From Mugil cephalus (Eukaryota; Chordata; Actinopteri; Mugiliformes; Mugilidae): a stretch of 64,000 nt of DNA. The translations under genes and the position numbers were made by a program. The stretch lies in the NCBI RefSeq assembly GCF_022458985.1, contig NC_061771.1, positions 26,280,001 through 26,344,000 of the forward strand. The letters are read 5' to 3'. Positions 1 through 11,800 of this stretch are shown here, piece after piece; the stretch's first letter is position 1, and every line of letters starts with the position of its first letter. The notes beneath the pieces were generated by a model. That model made no database searches, was not told the DNA's origin, and saw nothing but the letters and a program-made list of their open reading frames with translations.

Positions 1-1456
1 GAACAGCTGCTGTGTCCTACCTCACCTGCAATTAGCGAGCTTTTTGGGTCATGTACAGTTAGGGGCTATGGAACGAGCCACGCTTAAATACACCCACACA
101 CACGCGCTGAAACACAGACACGGAGCCAGAGACAGAAAGCAAGGTTAAGGTCAGTCCTCTTTGATTTTAATCAAATTACTACACCGTGGTGAGTTGGAAT
201 AATTCACAGTTACGCTGTAATGGGATAATTTGCTGTGTGAGATTGGCTGATATTAGATATTAGATTTAGAAACTAGAAGGTAGGAGGACTGGAAAGAGGA
301 AATTAGAGGGAAAGCAGCTAGACGGGAAGAGAGCTGATCTGTAGGAAGAGCGCGACAGAAAACTGTAAAAAAGTAGGTGTAAGATATGAGCTGGAACTCC
401 TCGCCCTGAGCTCAGGCTGTGTCGGGAATACGAAACGCCGCGTTAGTGTTTGTTTGGGTGAGGACCACTGCGGCGAAACATCCCAGGAGACCCAGACCTT
501 GCGCAGATACGATGTGCGGGGATGAGCACGCGGGCAGGCTAATGACAGCAGCAGCAGCAGTTATCAGCTGTGTCTAGTCACCAGCCACGCTTCATGCATT
601 TTTATTAGATGCAAAAGAGCACATCGAGTTTAATTTGTACATTTTAACATGGGATTTAGAAGTAATCCAAGTATAAATCACTTAGGTTTTTATCCAAACA
701 TGGCGACTACAGCTTGAAGTGTTTATCTGCCCTTTGCCATTTGTTGGACGTGGGAAGATTCTCAATGCAGCAGTCCACAGATACGAAGCTGCATCACTTT
801 GTTATTTGAAATGTGTGAGATAAAAAGGTTTCCCATTCCCAATTTATATAAAAGACTACGGCCTAGACATATAATGGAATATGGCCCCCACATGGAACTT
901 GCACTCGACCGAGCGTCTCGGCAGCGTCTCGGAAAAACGTTTGGACGTGTGTCTGTGTGGAAGGCAACGAAACTGTGATTCAACCACCATGATTTAAGAG
1001 TTGTAATATACGACAGCACTATGGAGTCAAACGTCAGCCCTGCACTGGGGCCGAACAAGAAAATGTCACAGTATCCAGTTCAGAGGTTCCAAACTTCTTC
1101 CCCGAACATGGGAAACCTTTTTGGATGGTGACTCCGTAAAAGAGAGCCTCACTAAAGTCACAAGATTAATGTGCCTGGATAAAAAAAAAAAAAAAAAAGG
1201 CGTCAGGTCATTCAACAACGTTAGCATGTCTGATAACACGGATGGGAGGCGAACTTTGTTGTTTTGTTGATTGCATGTTATGAGACACGGATTCCACAAA
1301 CACCCCACGGCTGTTAACTCTTTTTTTTTTCTTGGAAAGTTTATCATAACTTACTTTGCATTACAAAAAAAGCAGAATAAGAACCAGACGGACTAAGAGC
1401 GACTGCTGTGATTTCGAACGTGCGTCTGAATGGAGCGCCGACATTGGACTGACATG
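1..1456. other. intergenic, no gene recognised
   Basis: I see no coding exon, RNA gene or recognisable transposon here. Short open frames on either strand have no family resemblance. There is an A-run near 1181-1198 and a T-run near 1321-1330. Distal regulatory DNA or a distant UTR cannot be excluded. Confidence 0.5.
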
Positions 1457-1528
1457 GGCTCGTTGGTCTAGGGGTATGATTCTCGCTTAGGGTGCGAGAG
1501 GTCCCGGGTTCAAATCCCGGACGAGCCC
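1457..1528 (+). tRNA. tRNA-Pro (anticodon AGG)
   Basis: This is a 72-base cloverleaf. The 7-bp acceptor stem pairs GGCTCGT with ACGAGCC, followed by discriminator C. The D-arm contains the A box (TGGTCTAGGGG). The anticodon stem TCTCGC/GCGAGA encloses a seven-base loop TTAGGGT with AGG at its centre, which reads proline CCU. The T-arm contains the B box GGTTCAAATCC. There is no intron, and CCA is not encoded, as usual for eukaryotes. It would be transcribed by RNA polymerase III from its internal promoter. The first run of four T residues downstream is only at 1720-1723, so the terminator is atypical or weak. The sequence matches the vertebrate tRNA-Pro(AGG) consensus closely, so it looks functional. 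Confidence 0.95.
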
Positions 1529-2233
1529 ATGCATATTGCTACACCTCATTTCAATCCTCATGTCCAATAAAATCATTTGCACAAGCAGCTGAGCTAAGTA
1601 AGCAACTTCATCACCATGAGCATAAACAAACTCATAGGTTATTATGATCTGAGTTCTCAGAAACTCTCTAGCCTAGAAAATCTGCAACTAATGAGCAAAT
1701 TCTACCACAATGGAGCCGGTTTTAAAAAGCCTATTTCTATGCAGTGGATTTTTAAAGATGCACTAAACAGTATGATATACTGAGTGCAACTACCCTCTTA
1801 ACATTTATGATATGCATGCAGAGCGCTGACTGAGTGAAATCATTGCATGACACATTCGTACACCAGCCTGGCGACAGTACGGCCCGACAACCCCAGGTAA
1901 CCCGGCTGTGTGGCTGCACACAGGAAGAGCCTGCATACCTGTAACTGGCGGAACATTCACCGTCTTAGAGTAGCTCTGAAGCGTGCAGTACTGCAATAAT
2001 TTATTGAAAGGCATAGCTGGAAGGTTGAGGGGCAGATTTTACACCCTGCAGAGCTGAAGAAATGTCTTGCACGTTAAAGGTAAAGGTAAAACGTCTTCAA
2101 GAAACCTCAAACGAGTCCATTAGGTCCATCTTAGCCACGTTTTATGTTTTCTGGGTTAACACTAATCTGTTGTACAGTTGAATCCATACATGGGGTTCCT
2201 ATGCATTTTCCATTTTTAAAAGTCCGTACTTAA

Positions 2234-2269
2234 TTTCAATTCAGTTCAGCTCAATTCAATTCAGTTCAC
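2234..2269. repeat. imperfect (CAATT/CAGTT)n tandem repeat
   Basis: Alternating five-base units of the form TCAAT and TCAGT are repeated about seven times with small changes. It is simple-sequence DNA. Confidence 0.5.
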
Positions 2270-2990
2270 ACACTCAACAATGCTGCAACACAGTGAGCAA
2301 GAAGGAAGTGCAACAATGACCAGTGACCAACACTCATTATTTGCCCTTAAATATTATATTGACAAGGAAATCAAACGTTCCAGCAAATGTAATATTTGAG
2401 CTAGAGGTATTGCCTCATTTTCCTTCAGACTAATTTAGTGATAATGGGTATATTTCTTGTCTATCTGACAAAGCCGAAACAGTCTGGAAATATTTTTCCA
2501 TCTTTATCTGAGCCTGGAAATGACTAAAATCTAATTCCATTCTTTTCCAGACTGTGTAAGAACCAGTCCAAACTAAACCTCCCGCTACACTTCTACATAC
2601 CTCTCAAGCTTAAAGGGGCAGCGACCACATTTGCCCTCTCCCTTGTGGGTAAAAGACAAACAGCAGGTGTTCCTGCTGCGTTATGGGTCTGCGGCAAAAG
2701 GACGAGGCCACGTCCTGAATGCTAATTATCGAGTGAATGATCACGATGGCTGATGATTGAGAATAGAAGAGCGCCACGAAAAACAGACTGTGTTCGACAA
2801 TTCTGTGATCTCTGACCGCCGGTTTCAATATCTGTGGAAATGAAGTCTCTCCCAAAGCAATAAGCTCCAGCCCACACTCGTATCTTGTGATGTTATTAAG
2901 TGATATTCCCAAGTCACGAGGCTCCATTTAAACTGAATAGAGGAGGACAGGGATACTGTTGACGTACTCGTGTGCTTGTGTTACATCTTT

Positions 2991-3009
2991 GTGTGTGTGT
3001 GTGTGTGTG
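2991..3009. repeat. (GT)n microsatellite
   Basis: About nine GT units in intergenic DNA. Confidence 0.8.
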
Positions 3010-3343
3010 CATGTTTTCTGTCTTCATACGAACTAAATCTAGTATGGAAACATTTTGATGGTCCTCCACACTCCTTCACACCTTCAAGTGGCTGTTGAGG
3101 ACATGCATTATGCAAAATGTGTGTGTCCTAGGGACTGCACATCTGTACCAAATCGACACCAACTAGTCGCTGATGACATCACTAATGGAAACACAAGTAA
3201 TGCTTTGCAACAATGAAATCTATATTCTTGGCCTGAAGGCAAATGCTGCGACCAGACAGCTCATGTGTTACATAGTATGAACTGCACATAGAAACTTTCA
3301 CAGTTTGTAAACAATGTGACCTATTTTGAGGGGCGGGGCTTAG

Positions 3344-3810
3344 CTGGAGGCAAAACATCTAAAACACCGTAGCCTGTAAATGCCCGTTAGCATATTTCAA
3401 TGGACAAGGAAAACGTGTATTTTAGAGAACATACTAGTACACTCATCATGAGACCACGGGACTATGTTCACCTAAACCTACACTCTCACTGACTGGACCA
3501 AAGGAGGACACAGAGGGGACGAAGTCTGGTCTCTCTTCATCAAGTGAAGTCTCTCCTACAAAGATATTACAAGAGGTGAAGGGGTAACGTAGCAAATGCA
3601 ACTTCTGCTCGGACACCGCCTAGCGGTTAGCATTAGCATTAACCTGCAACAAGAATCCCCCAAGTAATGATCAACTTATGCTATGCGATAAAACTTCAAG
3701 TTAGCGTGTGTTTTCTTTGGTTTTTTTTTGGCACGAAAAATACAGTAAGACAACATTTTTAGTTGAAAGTGACAGTGTTCGCTTCAAGCTTCCTTCTGTT
3801 TTGCCTCCAG
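3344..3810. repeat. possible miniature inverted-repeat element
   Basis: The 14-base arm CTGGAGGCAAAACA at 3344-3357 recurs as its exact reverse complement at 3797-3810, about 440 bases away. The interior has no coding capacity that I recognise. The arms could be remnants of an inverted-repeat transposon. I cannot name a family or define a target duplication, and the arms may be internal to a larger element. Confidence 0.3.
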
Positions 3811-5638
3811 TAGACGTAGGCCATGAAGGGGTGTATAGCCTGTATAAAAACAGCACCACCAGTGGTATTTAATAGTACTCCACAGAGTGTTGTAAGATGG
3901 GATAGTGTAGTTTTTTCTTTAGAAAAAGCAGTCTCTGATGCTTTCTTCGCATACTGCAGCTAAAGATCTAATAACTTTGACAATGAATGACGTGACAAAA
4001 GGTAAATCAGTGAAGTTGTTAATTGACTGCTGCCGGCGTTAGCGGACATCTTTAAGACGAGTGTGCATTGCGTAGTACTTTTGTTGTATTTCATGACTGA
4101 CATGTCACGGCAGAATGGGCTTCATCTTTATCAAAGTATTTCCACACACTTGATGAACCGCTGCTAGTTTGCTGCAATGACCCAATGATAGGACTCTTCA
4201 ACTGGGGGAGGAACACAAAGAGAAATGCAACACAAATTCGATGTAAACATGTTTGAAGCTCCAGTAAAACAAAATCCCGGACAAGTTTGACTTTGACACA
4301 TTTACAGGTCTCAAAAAAGAGGTCATGTCCAGTATAAATAGGACATCTGGTCACACTGCGTACTGGGCTCCTCACCCGTTTGTCATGTGATCAGTGACCA
4401 GTCAACATGATGTTTAAAGCATGTAGTTGATACAACTCCTACCTTGTACGTACGATACAGGCTAAGAAGCAGAAGAAGCAACTGTGGACAAAGCGGATAT
4501 TTATGTGCTCACTATAAACGAAATGAACATATGTATAATCTACATGCTTTTACACAGCGTGCCCAAATGTGACAAACAGTCTTAGTATTGTTCCTATATG
4601 TATTATTTATAGGCCTGGTAAAGAGAAGGAAGAAAACAACCAGACACAACACATGCAGACACTGGCAAACAGAGAACAATAAGGAGAGAAAGAAAACGAA
4701 GGATAGAAAGGACTAATTACTATAATTATGATCACCCACTCAAGAAGTACAAAAACATTGTGCTGCAATAACAATTACAAGTTGTTAAACGCCGATTCCG
4801 TAAAGAAACTCATTATACATCCGTTTTTACAGGACAGAAAGTTGCAGTATCAGTTCATTTGCATAAAATCAAATTTGAATACTCAAAAATCTAATTTCGC
4901 GATCATGTTTTTTTTTTTCAGCGACCGCCAAATAGGACGGAGGTCGCCTCCTCGTTCCTCACGCGCCGCAGTCAATCTGCGAGAGATAGAAAAAACCCAT
5001 TGTGTCTGGCTCGAACCGCCGTGCCCTCGTCTGAATGGTGGCAGCTGGTCTGAGAGGAATGGGGGGGTGAGGGGGGGGGGGACAAGGACGCGGCTTTGAC
5101 CTGGTTTGAATGGGAGAGCACTAATTAGAACGGTGATTACTGGTTGTTCGCGGCGCAACCGGGGACGTGACTGAAATGATGTGAGGCGGCTGCAGCTGGA
5201 GAGTTAACACGTCGGGAGAGAGGTAGAGAGAAACTGATGGGACTGGAGAGAGAAAACTAAAAAAGAAAAAAAGAGAGAGACAGCGAATGGTGCGACAAAC
5301 CAGGGAGAAACTCTTTTAAAAGGGGGGAAAGACGGTGCGAGCGCGAAGGCAGGCGACGAGAGGAGGCTGAGGCCAGGGAAAAATGGGACGCTGAGGTAGA
5401 GAGGAAACGTAAAAGAGGCAATAAATAACGGCGAGGTCAAACCTGCGTCCTACCTACATTCAGGAACAGAGGACAGGGGAGAAGATACAAACTGTTTCCT
5501 TCACAGCGACCTGCTACGTCTCATAGCGGGTTTGATAATCACACCAGCTAATGAAAGCAGACGCACAATCTGCGCACGAAGACGGGACAAACCAATAAGA
5601 GACGAGCCAGCTTATCGTCAGTTTCACAGAAACACAAC

Positions 5639-5644
5639 TTTATT
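5639..5644 (-). promoter_or_regulatory. ift27: ift27 polyadenylation signal
   Basis: AATAAA reads on the minus strand about 130 bases downstream of the ift27 stop codon. It is the first canonical hexamer after the stop, so it is the likely 3' end signal. Confidence 0.6.
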
Positions 5645-5771
5645 TGTCTGTCATATAAAAATATTATTGTGACATCAATCTATAGAGTTGTACAAAAAAA
5701 AAAAAAAAAGTGTTTCCAGGTGTAATATCTGGATTATGAGTGTGTGTGTGTGAGTGGGGAGGGGAGAGGGT

Positions 5772-5876
5772 CTAGCCCGGGCTAAGGTTCTGGATGGCTT
5801 CACGTCGCTCCTGGTAGAGAGAGTGAAACGTCCGGGCTAAACCGAGGAGCGGCGCTTGACAGTTTTCCATCTCCTT
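5772..5876 (-). CDS. ift27: ift27 coding exon 7 (terminal)
   Basis: It encodes [10 protein letters not shown] and on to AIQNLSPG, then TAG at 5772-5774. It corresponds to the C-terminal helix of IFT27, with no prenylation cysteine, as expected for this Rab-like family. The acceptor is CTTACAG|AAG. Confidence 0.9.
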   Translation of the reverse strand, partial: KEMENCQAPLLGLARTFHSLYQERREAIQNLSPG

Positions 5877-8800
5877 CTGTAAGAGATGAACACGCAGCGA
5901 TTAATGCAGTGAAATGTCTCTTTACTTCATCACAGCTGAACCTGTGTCACATCCTGACACAGGAAACCTGCAGGGGTCCATTACCGCAGAAAAACTTTCA
6001 AAAATGACCAACAAAAACAACTCTAGGACTGAATTCTGGATATCTTCAGTCCACTAATATAAGCGCACACACAGCACAGCGTTATAACGCTCTCAATTCA
6101 TCCCGTTCTCACTCTCAGTTTCACTCTGCTGGAAGCCGTGAGGGCCACGGGTCAGCGGACCAATCAGAAGGTCAGCAGAGGCTCGGCTGCATGAGGAATG
6201 AGCGGCGGTGGGTTTTTCTCACGGTCATTACTACTTACAATTAATAAATACATGCTCTCAGCCATGCAAGTTAACAACACAACATATTGCGACACCTGTA
6301 CTGAACTGAACTCACAGCTGACGTCTCGTGGTATTCCAACCCCTGGCTCTCGGCCCATTCCACGGCCACAGACGACTGCACCTCCCTCCTGCTGGACAGG
6401 TCTGACTTGTTGCCCACTAGGACACCTGGAAAACACACAAATGTGGAAATATATATATATAATGCACAATTTCCACCCCTACCAACATCTCTACCTCCTA
6501 AGCTCACATGTCCCATGAAGCTTCCTTTTTTATGGGTTGCTACCTGGAATGTGGGAAACCTGGCAATGAGCCCGGACTCTTTCCATCCAGCGGCTGCAGT
6601 TGGCGAACGACTGCTCGCTGGTCAGGTCAAAGACCAGGCACATCAGCGAAGGCTCACCCCACTACGCAGAGCGAGGGGACGGGCGCAGATGAGGTGCGGG
6701 AATCGCATTGGTTTTGCATGTAAGAAATGAGGTAAAGAGGGACAGATGATGAGAACGCCAGTCACTCGAATCTGCATCGCGTGAGCCGCTCTCCCGCGAT
6801 TCTGGGCGGTGAATTTCACCGGCGCGTGGAAAAAAAAACTGCCAGGGAGGGCGGCCTCACCATTTTCTCGCAGGCGTTCACTAATGTCTCCTTCCCCGCA
6901 GAGTCGACGATGTAGAGCTCCTGCGGGAGAAGGAAAAGGTGGAGGCGTCACACGCGGGGACGTAGTCCAAATCGCACGGTTTTAAACTTTCTGTTTTTCT
7001 TTGCCAAGGGCATTAGCGCTCCTCCGACAATGCAGCCACATCGGTCGCTGAATACGAATGAGAAACTAACAACCTTACATCCGTAGGAAAGCGTCTTCCA
7101 CACTGAGTGATTGATTCCTGTTCTCAGCATCCACCTTTAGCAACTTCGGGGACTTTTAGAAATGAGCAGAATGCAGAAGCGTGGCCTCATATCGTATGAT
7201 TTACCCTGCATTTAGCGCTTTGTTCAACGCGGCCACGAGTTTTTCCTTGGCACCGTCGCCCTCAGGCCGCTCTGAAGGTTACAGGCCGTTTTTTTTGTGA
7301 AGCGTTATAGATGAAATTGAATTGAATTGAGTTGATGAAGAGGAGACAACGCGACTAAACTCACCACGCTGTCGTTAGTCTCCGGGATGTTGACGCTCTT
7401 CATCAGCAGCTCGACTCCGGTTGTCTGGCAAACAAATGCAACCGAGATGCTAATTAGGAAGCTAATAATGTTTCATTTGAAACTGAAAAGACGTACTATA
7501 AAAACAATAGAGGTGTTGTACAATGTAATTTCTCCCTGCGACCGCTTCCGCTCGTTGTTTTCATTCATAAATTTCTGCTGTGATGACGAATGCTGTTAAC
7601 TTTATTCCCACTGCAGCCGGAGGAGAGAAGAGACGAGAAGAGACGTTGCTTGTCAGAGAGTTGCCGCCGCACACAGTCGCACAACCAACTGTCTGGTGTG
7701 ATTTATGGTTAATGTCAAAACATAAGCAGCGCTAATTAGAGGCTTGGCTTGGCTTGAAAGCGGCTTCGCCGTCCTGATGTTCAAACCCCGATCAAACTGC
7801 CTCAACTGTGTCTCCATTACTTCTGAATCTCATTTTTCTTAACGTCTCAATGAAGACGAATGCATTCGAGGAGGCAGCTCTATGTTTAAGAGCGGCTCCG
7901 TGGCAACAATGAAGACGCAGTCAAAGTAATTTCTTTTAAGAAATCAGGTAATACAGAGAGTAGCTATGTGAAATAATGTGTGAGGCTGGAAGTGATGTGA
8001 TAAAACTGGTCCTGACAGTCATGTTGATTAACCTTTGAGTCTGAGTACTTTCAGTAGCAGATTTGTTTTGGTCACTAAGTTGCAGCAGAACCAAACTGAA
8101 CACCTGACGCTGACATGACACTGACGTCAACTTTTAAAGGTCCAGTGTGCAGGATTTAGAGCCATCTAGTGGTGAGATTGCAGATTGCAAGCACCTAATT
8201 AAACCTACTTCAGCCCTCACTTTCCAAGCGTATAGAGTGTTTTTTGTTGACGCCACCATATTGGCAGGAAAATGAACGTGAGAGTTTACTGCACTTTAAA
8301 CAGATACAAAATGACCAGTACAAGGCAAACCTCAGGTTACATATCACGGACTCTTACCATGCCACAGGTTTGCTTTCTCTGAGCATTAAAACTGTTTCTA
8401 ACCTGTAGTAAATAAAACTGCCTCTTTAACTTTCCTTCGTCCTCCTCCAGAGTCACTGAAAGCATTTCCTTCAAAAGCCCAGAGGGATCCAAATAGTCGC
8501 AGTCAGGCTCTGATACACATCCAGTTTTGGAGTTTTTCGGCTAAAAACAGCGTCTCTTTGTCACTGTTATACTGTCATAACGGCAGCATAACGTAACGAG
8601 CTAATCACTGAGCTAAATAGTCTCCGTTAAATGCCAATCTGTTATGACATTAACACAGTTTGAACAAATGTCTAAATGCAACACAACATACACACAAGTA
8701 ATCTTTAATTTTCATTTATTATGCAAGTGCATTGTACTGTGTACAGTAACATAATCACAACAACAAGTAACTGTTTAATTCCGAATTTCTTCCTCGTTGT

Positions 8801-11800
8801 GAAAGTGCTGAATGAGCAACGTCCGTATTATAAACATTAGACTAACTTGCCTTTATGAAAAGAAATCTGTTGGAAACTGTGTTAAAAACGTGCTAAATAA
8901 ACAAGACGTTACGCTCGGAAAACACTGGATTCTGTCCCTGATATAAAGTGAATGCTACACAAGTCAAACCTGTTTCTTGAGGGATCTCACCGCTCTATTT
9001 ATTATTATTATCTGCCATCTTGCAGGATCTTTGGGAATCCTACAAAACGATTTCCACTTTGCTTGTCCCCGACTCTTCTGGCATCCCGGGGCTGTTGTGC
9101 TAATTACTTAGTTGCTCGCGGTTGTCAACCAAATAGTTATTAGAGAAACGCACTTTCCTGGCAATATGGCGGCGTTGTGATTAACGCAGAGTGACGTCAG
9201 CTGTGAAATGTGAAAAGTTCTTTTCTAGAGCTAGTGGCTGATCCATCAGGTTCAGGTGACTTAACACAAACAAAAAGATGTAAATGAATGCTATTTATTC
9301 CGTCTCTGCCAACAGTGAAGATCCCAAAATATCCTGAAGACTCAGCTTCAACTTGACATATTGAACTTATTAACAATAAACCTTAGCTAATGGTCGAATA
9401 TCATTTTCTGTCCATTTATAGTTGCTTATGGCTGTTTTGTGTTGAACCCACTGGTAGTTTTCCAGCTTTAGCTTTGTTTGCCGTCTGGTGTCGCACACGT
9501 AGCATATGGTGTTTTACAACTGCATAAAAACAGCTGCCCACTGCATATAAAAAATGAAATAAAGAAAAGTAAAACAGCAGCGTGTTTAAAGGCTTTAAGA
9601 TGTGTAGAGCTAAAGGGAAATACAGTTGTGTCACATTTCTTTCACGCACAAGTAACCGTATGATTCCTTCGTCCATACACAAAGCTGTAAAAATGATCGA
9701 ACTGGTCAAAATTAGGATTCCTCCACACCACCCGACCGCGGTTTAACCGTGGCTATTAAGTCCCCGAGGAAGAACAAATGAGACGCATTTTTCCCTTCTG
9801 TTTTTGTACAGTCGAGGCAGCAAATGGGTTTAGGCAACGGTCCAAACGTCCACTGGAAAAAAAAAAAAAAGTTGTTTTCTGAACTTTGGTGTCAGAAAAA
9901 CTGCAGATGATGGAAACATGAGTCGGGGAGAGATTTCACTGCGGGTAAATGTATTCAGGGTAAAATAGAGGTTGGCTACAAAAAAAGACAGTAGAGGTTA
10001 AAGAGGATGTGGAACTTTTGTCTGATCCGAACTGCACCTTCTTTTCCGGGCTGCGAGATCAAAACCAAGTCCTAAGTGGACCGGAGACTTTCCCCGCCAC
10101 GCACTCGCACTGGTTTGAGATCAGTGGTGACCTTCAAGGAGCAAGCGGAGGTTCCTTCACATCAGCACCGAGCTCCGAATTGATCCGATCTCCTGAGCTC
10201 ACACTTAACTGAGCATATCAAATTGGAGAGACTAAAAACACACACACACACACACACTTTTCACATTCACCGTGAAATACAAACACACACACACACACAC
10301 ACACACCTCGGACCGACACACACCTGATTCGCACACAGGCACGGTTCATAACAAGCGTTTGCTGGTACACAGACACGCGGACGGACCACGTCGCAGTCCC
10401 ACTTCAGAGCGGCCTAATGAGCCGGTGTGATGCATAGGAAGCCTCTTGCTGGAATGTCAATGAGGGCCTATTAGTAACAAATAGGCTTGGAATATTGCTA
10501 ACGGGCTGTCTGACATTTTCAAAGGAGGACGTGAGCAGAATGGCCGACGGGCCTCGGCTTACCCTTCAAAATCAAAAGTTGAAGAACACGAGGGACGACT
10601 CGGGCGTCAAGTCGCAAGGAATAACTCTTCACAACATCGGTTTGTTTTGTTTTTTTCACATTAGACTCAATGGAAGAGAGACTAGCGTGTCGGGTTTAGC
10701 TCCGGGTGAGAATGAACGTACACAACAGAGCTGATGTAAATCTGTGGATTAGGATCAGAAAAGGAAAAGGGGTCGTCCGCTTGGTCAATTAAGTTTTTGG
10801 TAATTCTTGCATAAATGTTGCAGCTTTGCCCAAACATTTAAATAACGACGCGCTGCAGCACCTCCTGGATCTAAAACGTTCAGTCAACAGCTTCGGTGTT
10901 TTGCAAATGGAGTTTTATAAGAACCACTTGACGCCAAGTGAGTAAGATGTTAAAAATATTTTCATTATCAAGCAGGCGGCTGGCTTCAAACGTGCGTTTT
11001 AAACGGTTGCATAGCAACAGCAGAGACTGAGACTAGCACTTTCCCACGACCACGTCTCGTCAGTGCAAGAAAGTGGTGTCCACTGGACGGTGGGCCTGAG
11101 CTTTAAGAAGGAACTTTTAATATCCTGTTATATTTTAGAAGTGAGAATACAATGATATATTGTATTTGTAATGAATTTCTTAGCCGTACTACATGAGTGT
11201 TAATGTTTGTCTGGGGTACAACAGGCACATAAACCAGACCAGTCTGTGTCTACGTGACAGATAACGATCTGTACATTATTATGTTTTCCTTCTTGTTTTC
11301 ACTTATTTTTATAATTCTGTAAATATCGTTAATATAGTATATTGTGTTTTCCTGTTTTATAGTACTATGGTGTTGAGTGCTTGTACGTTGCTGCTGAAAC
11401 TGTGAAATTTCCCAGTTTGGGATTAATAAAGCATCTGTCTGTCTGTCTATATGCAGCACTGTTGCATTTTCTTTTTACTTCTTTTAATATTCTGCTCGTC
11501 CGTAACATGAAGAGACACATCCGGCGTCCCGCGGGTTGAAGCCTATTGCAGTACAGAGACTCAAACTCAATACCGGTGCCGTATATTGTGTGCGCGTGTG
11601 TGTGAGTGTGTGTTTGTTAAGTACCTGTTCTGGTGGCTTTCCAGAATCCTGCTGTATTAATTATCGACGTTTCTGTCACCCCAGAACCCCCGATACTGCT
11701 GACACAGCAAGAGCCGAACAAACACACACACACACACACACAGACACACACACACACACACTTGACTCTTATCCAGCGTTTTACTCGCCCACCTGTTCTG

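Larger units (their letters stand above)
1529..5638. other. intergenic region between the tRNA and ift27
   Basis: I recognise no protein-coding exon. It holds an imperfect AATTC/AGTTC tandem stretch near 2234-2269, a (GT)n tract at 2991-3009 and a pair of 14-base inverted arms at 3344 and 3797. From about 4940 to 5440 the DNA is more CpG- and purine-rich, which could be a regulatory element, but no gene can be tied to it. Confidence 0.5.

Noticed and set aside
4940..5440. Possible CpG-island first exon of another gene
   Set aside because: The region is CpG- and purine-rich, but no start, splice site or protein similarity could be shown.
9150..9180. YY1-like ATGGCGGC as a promoter
   Set aside because: It is inside ift27 intron 2 near dispersed repeat sequence, with no exon attached.
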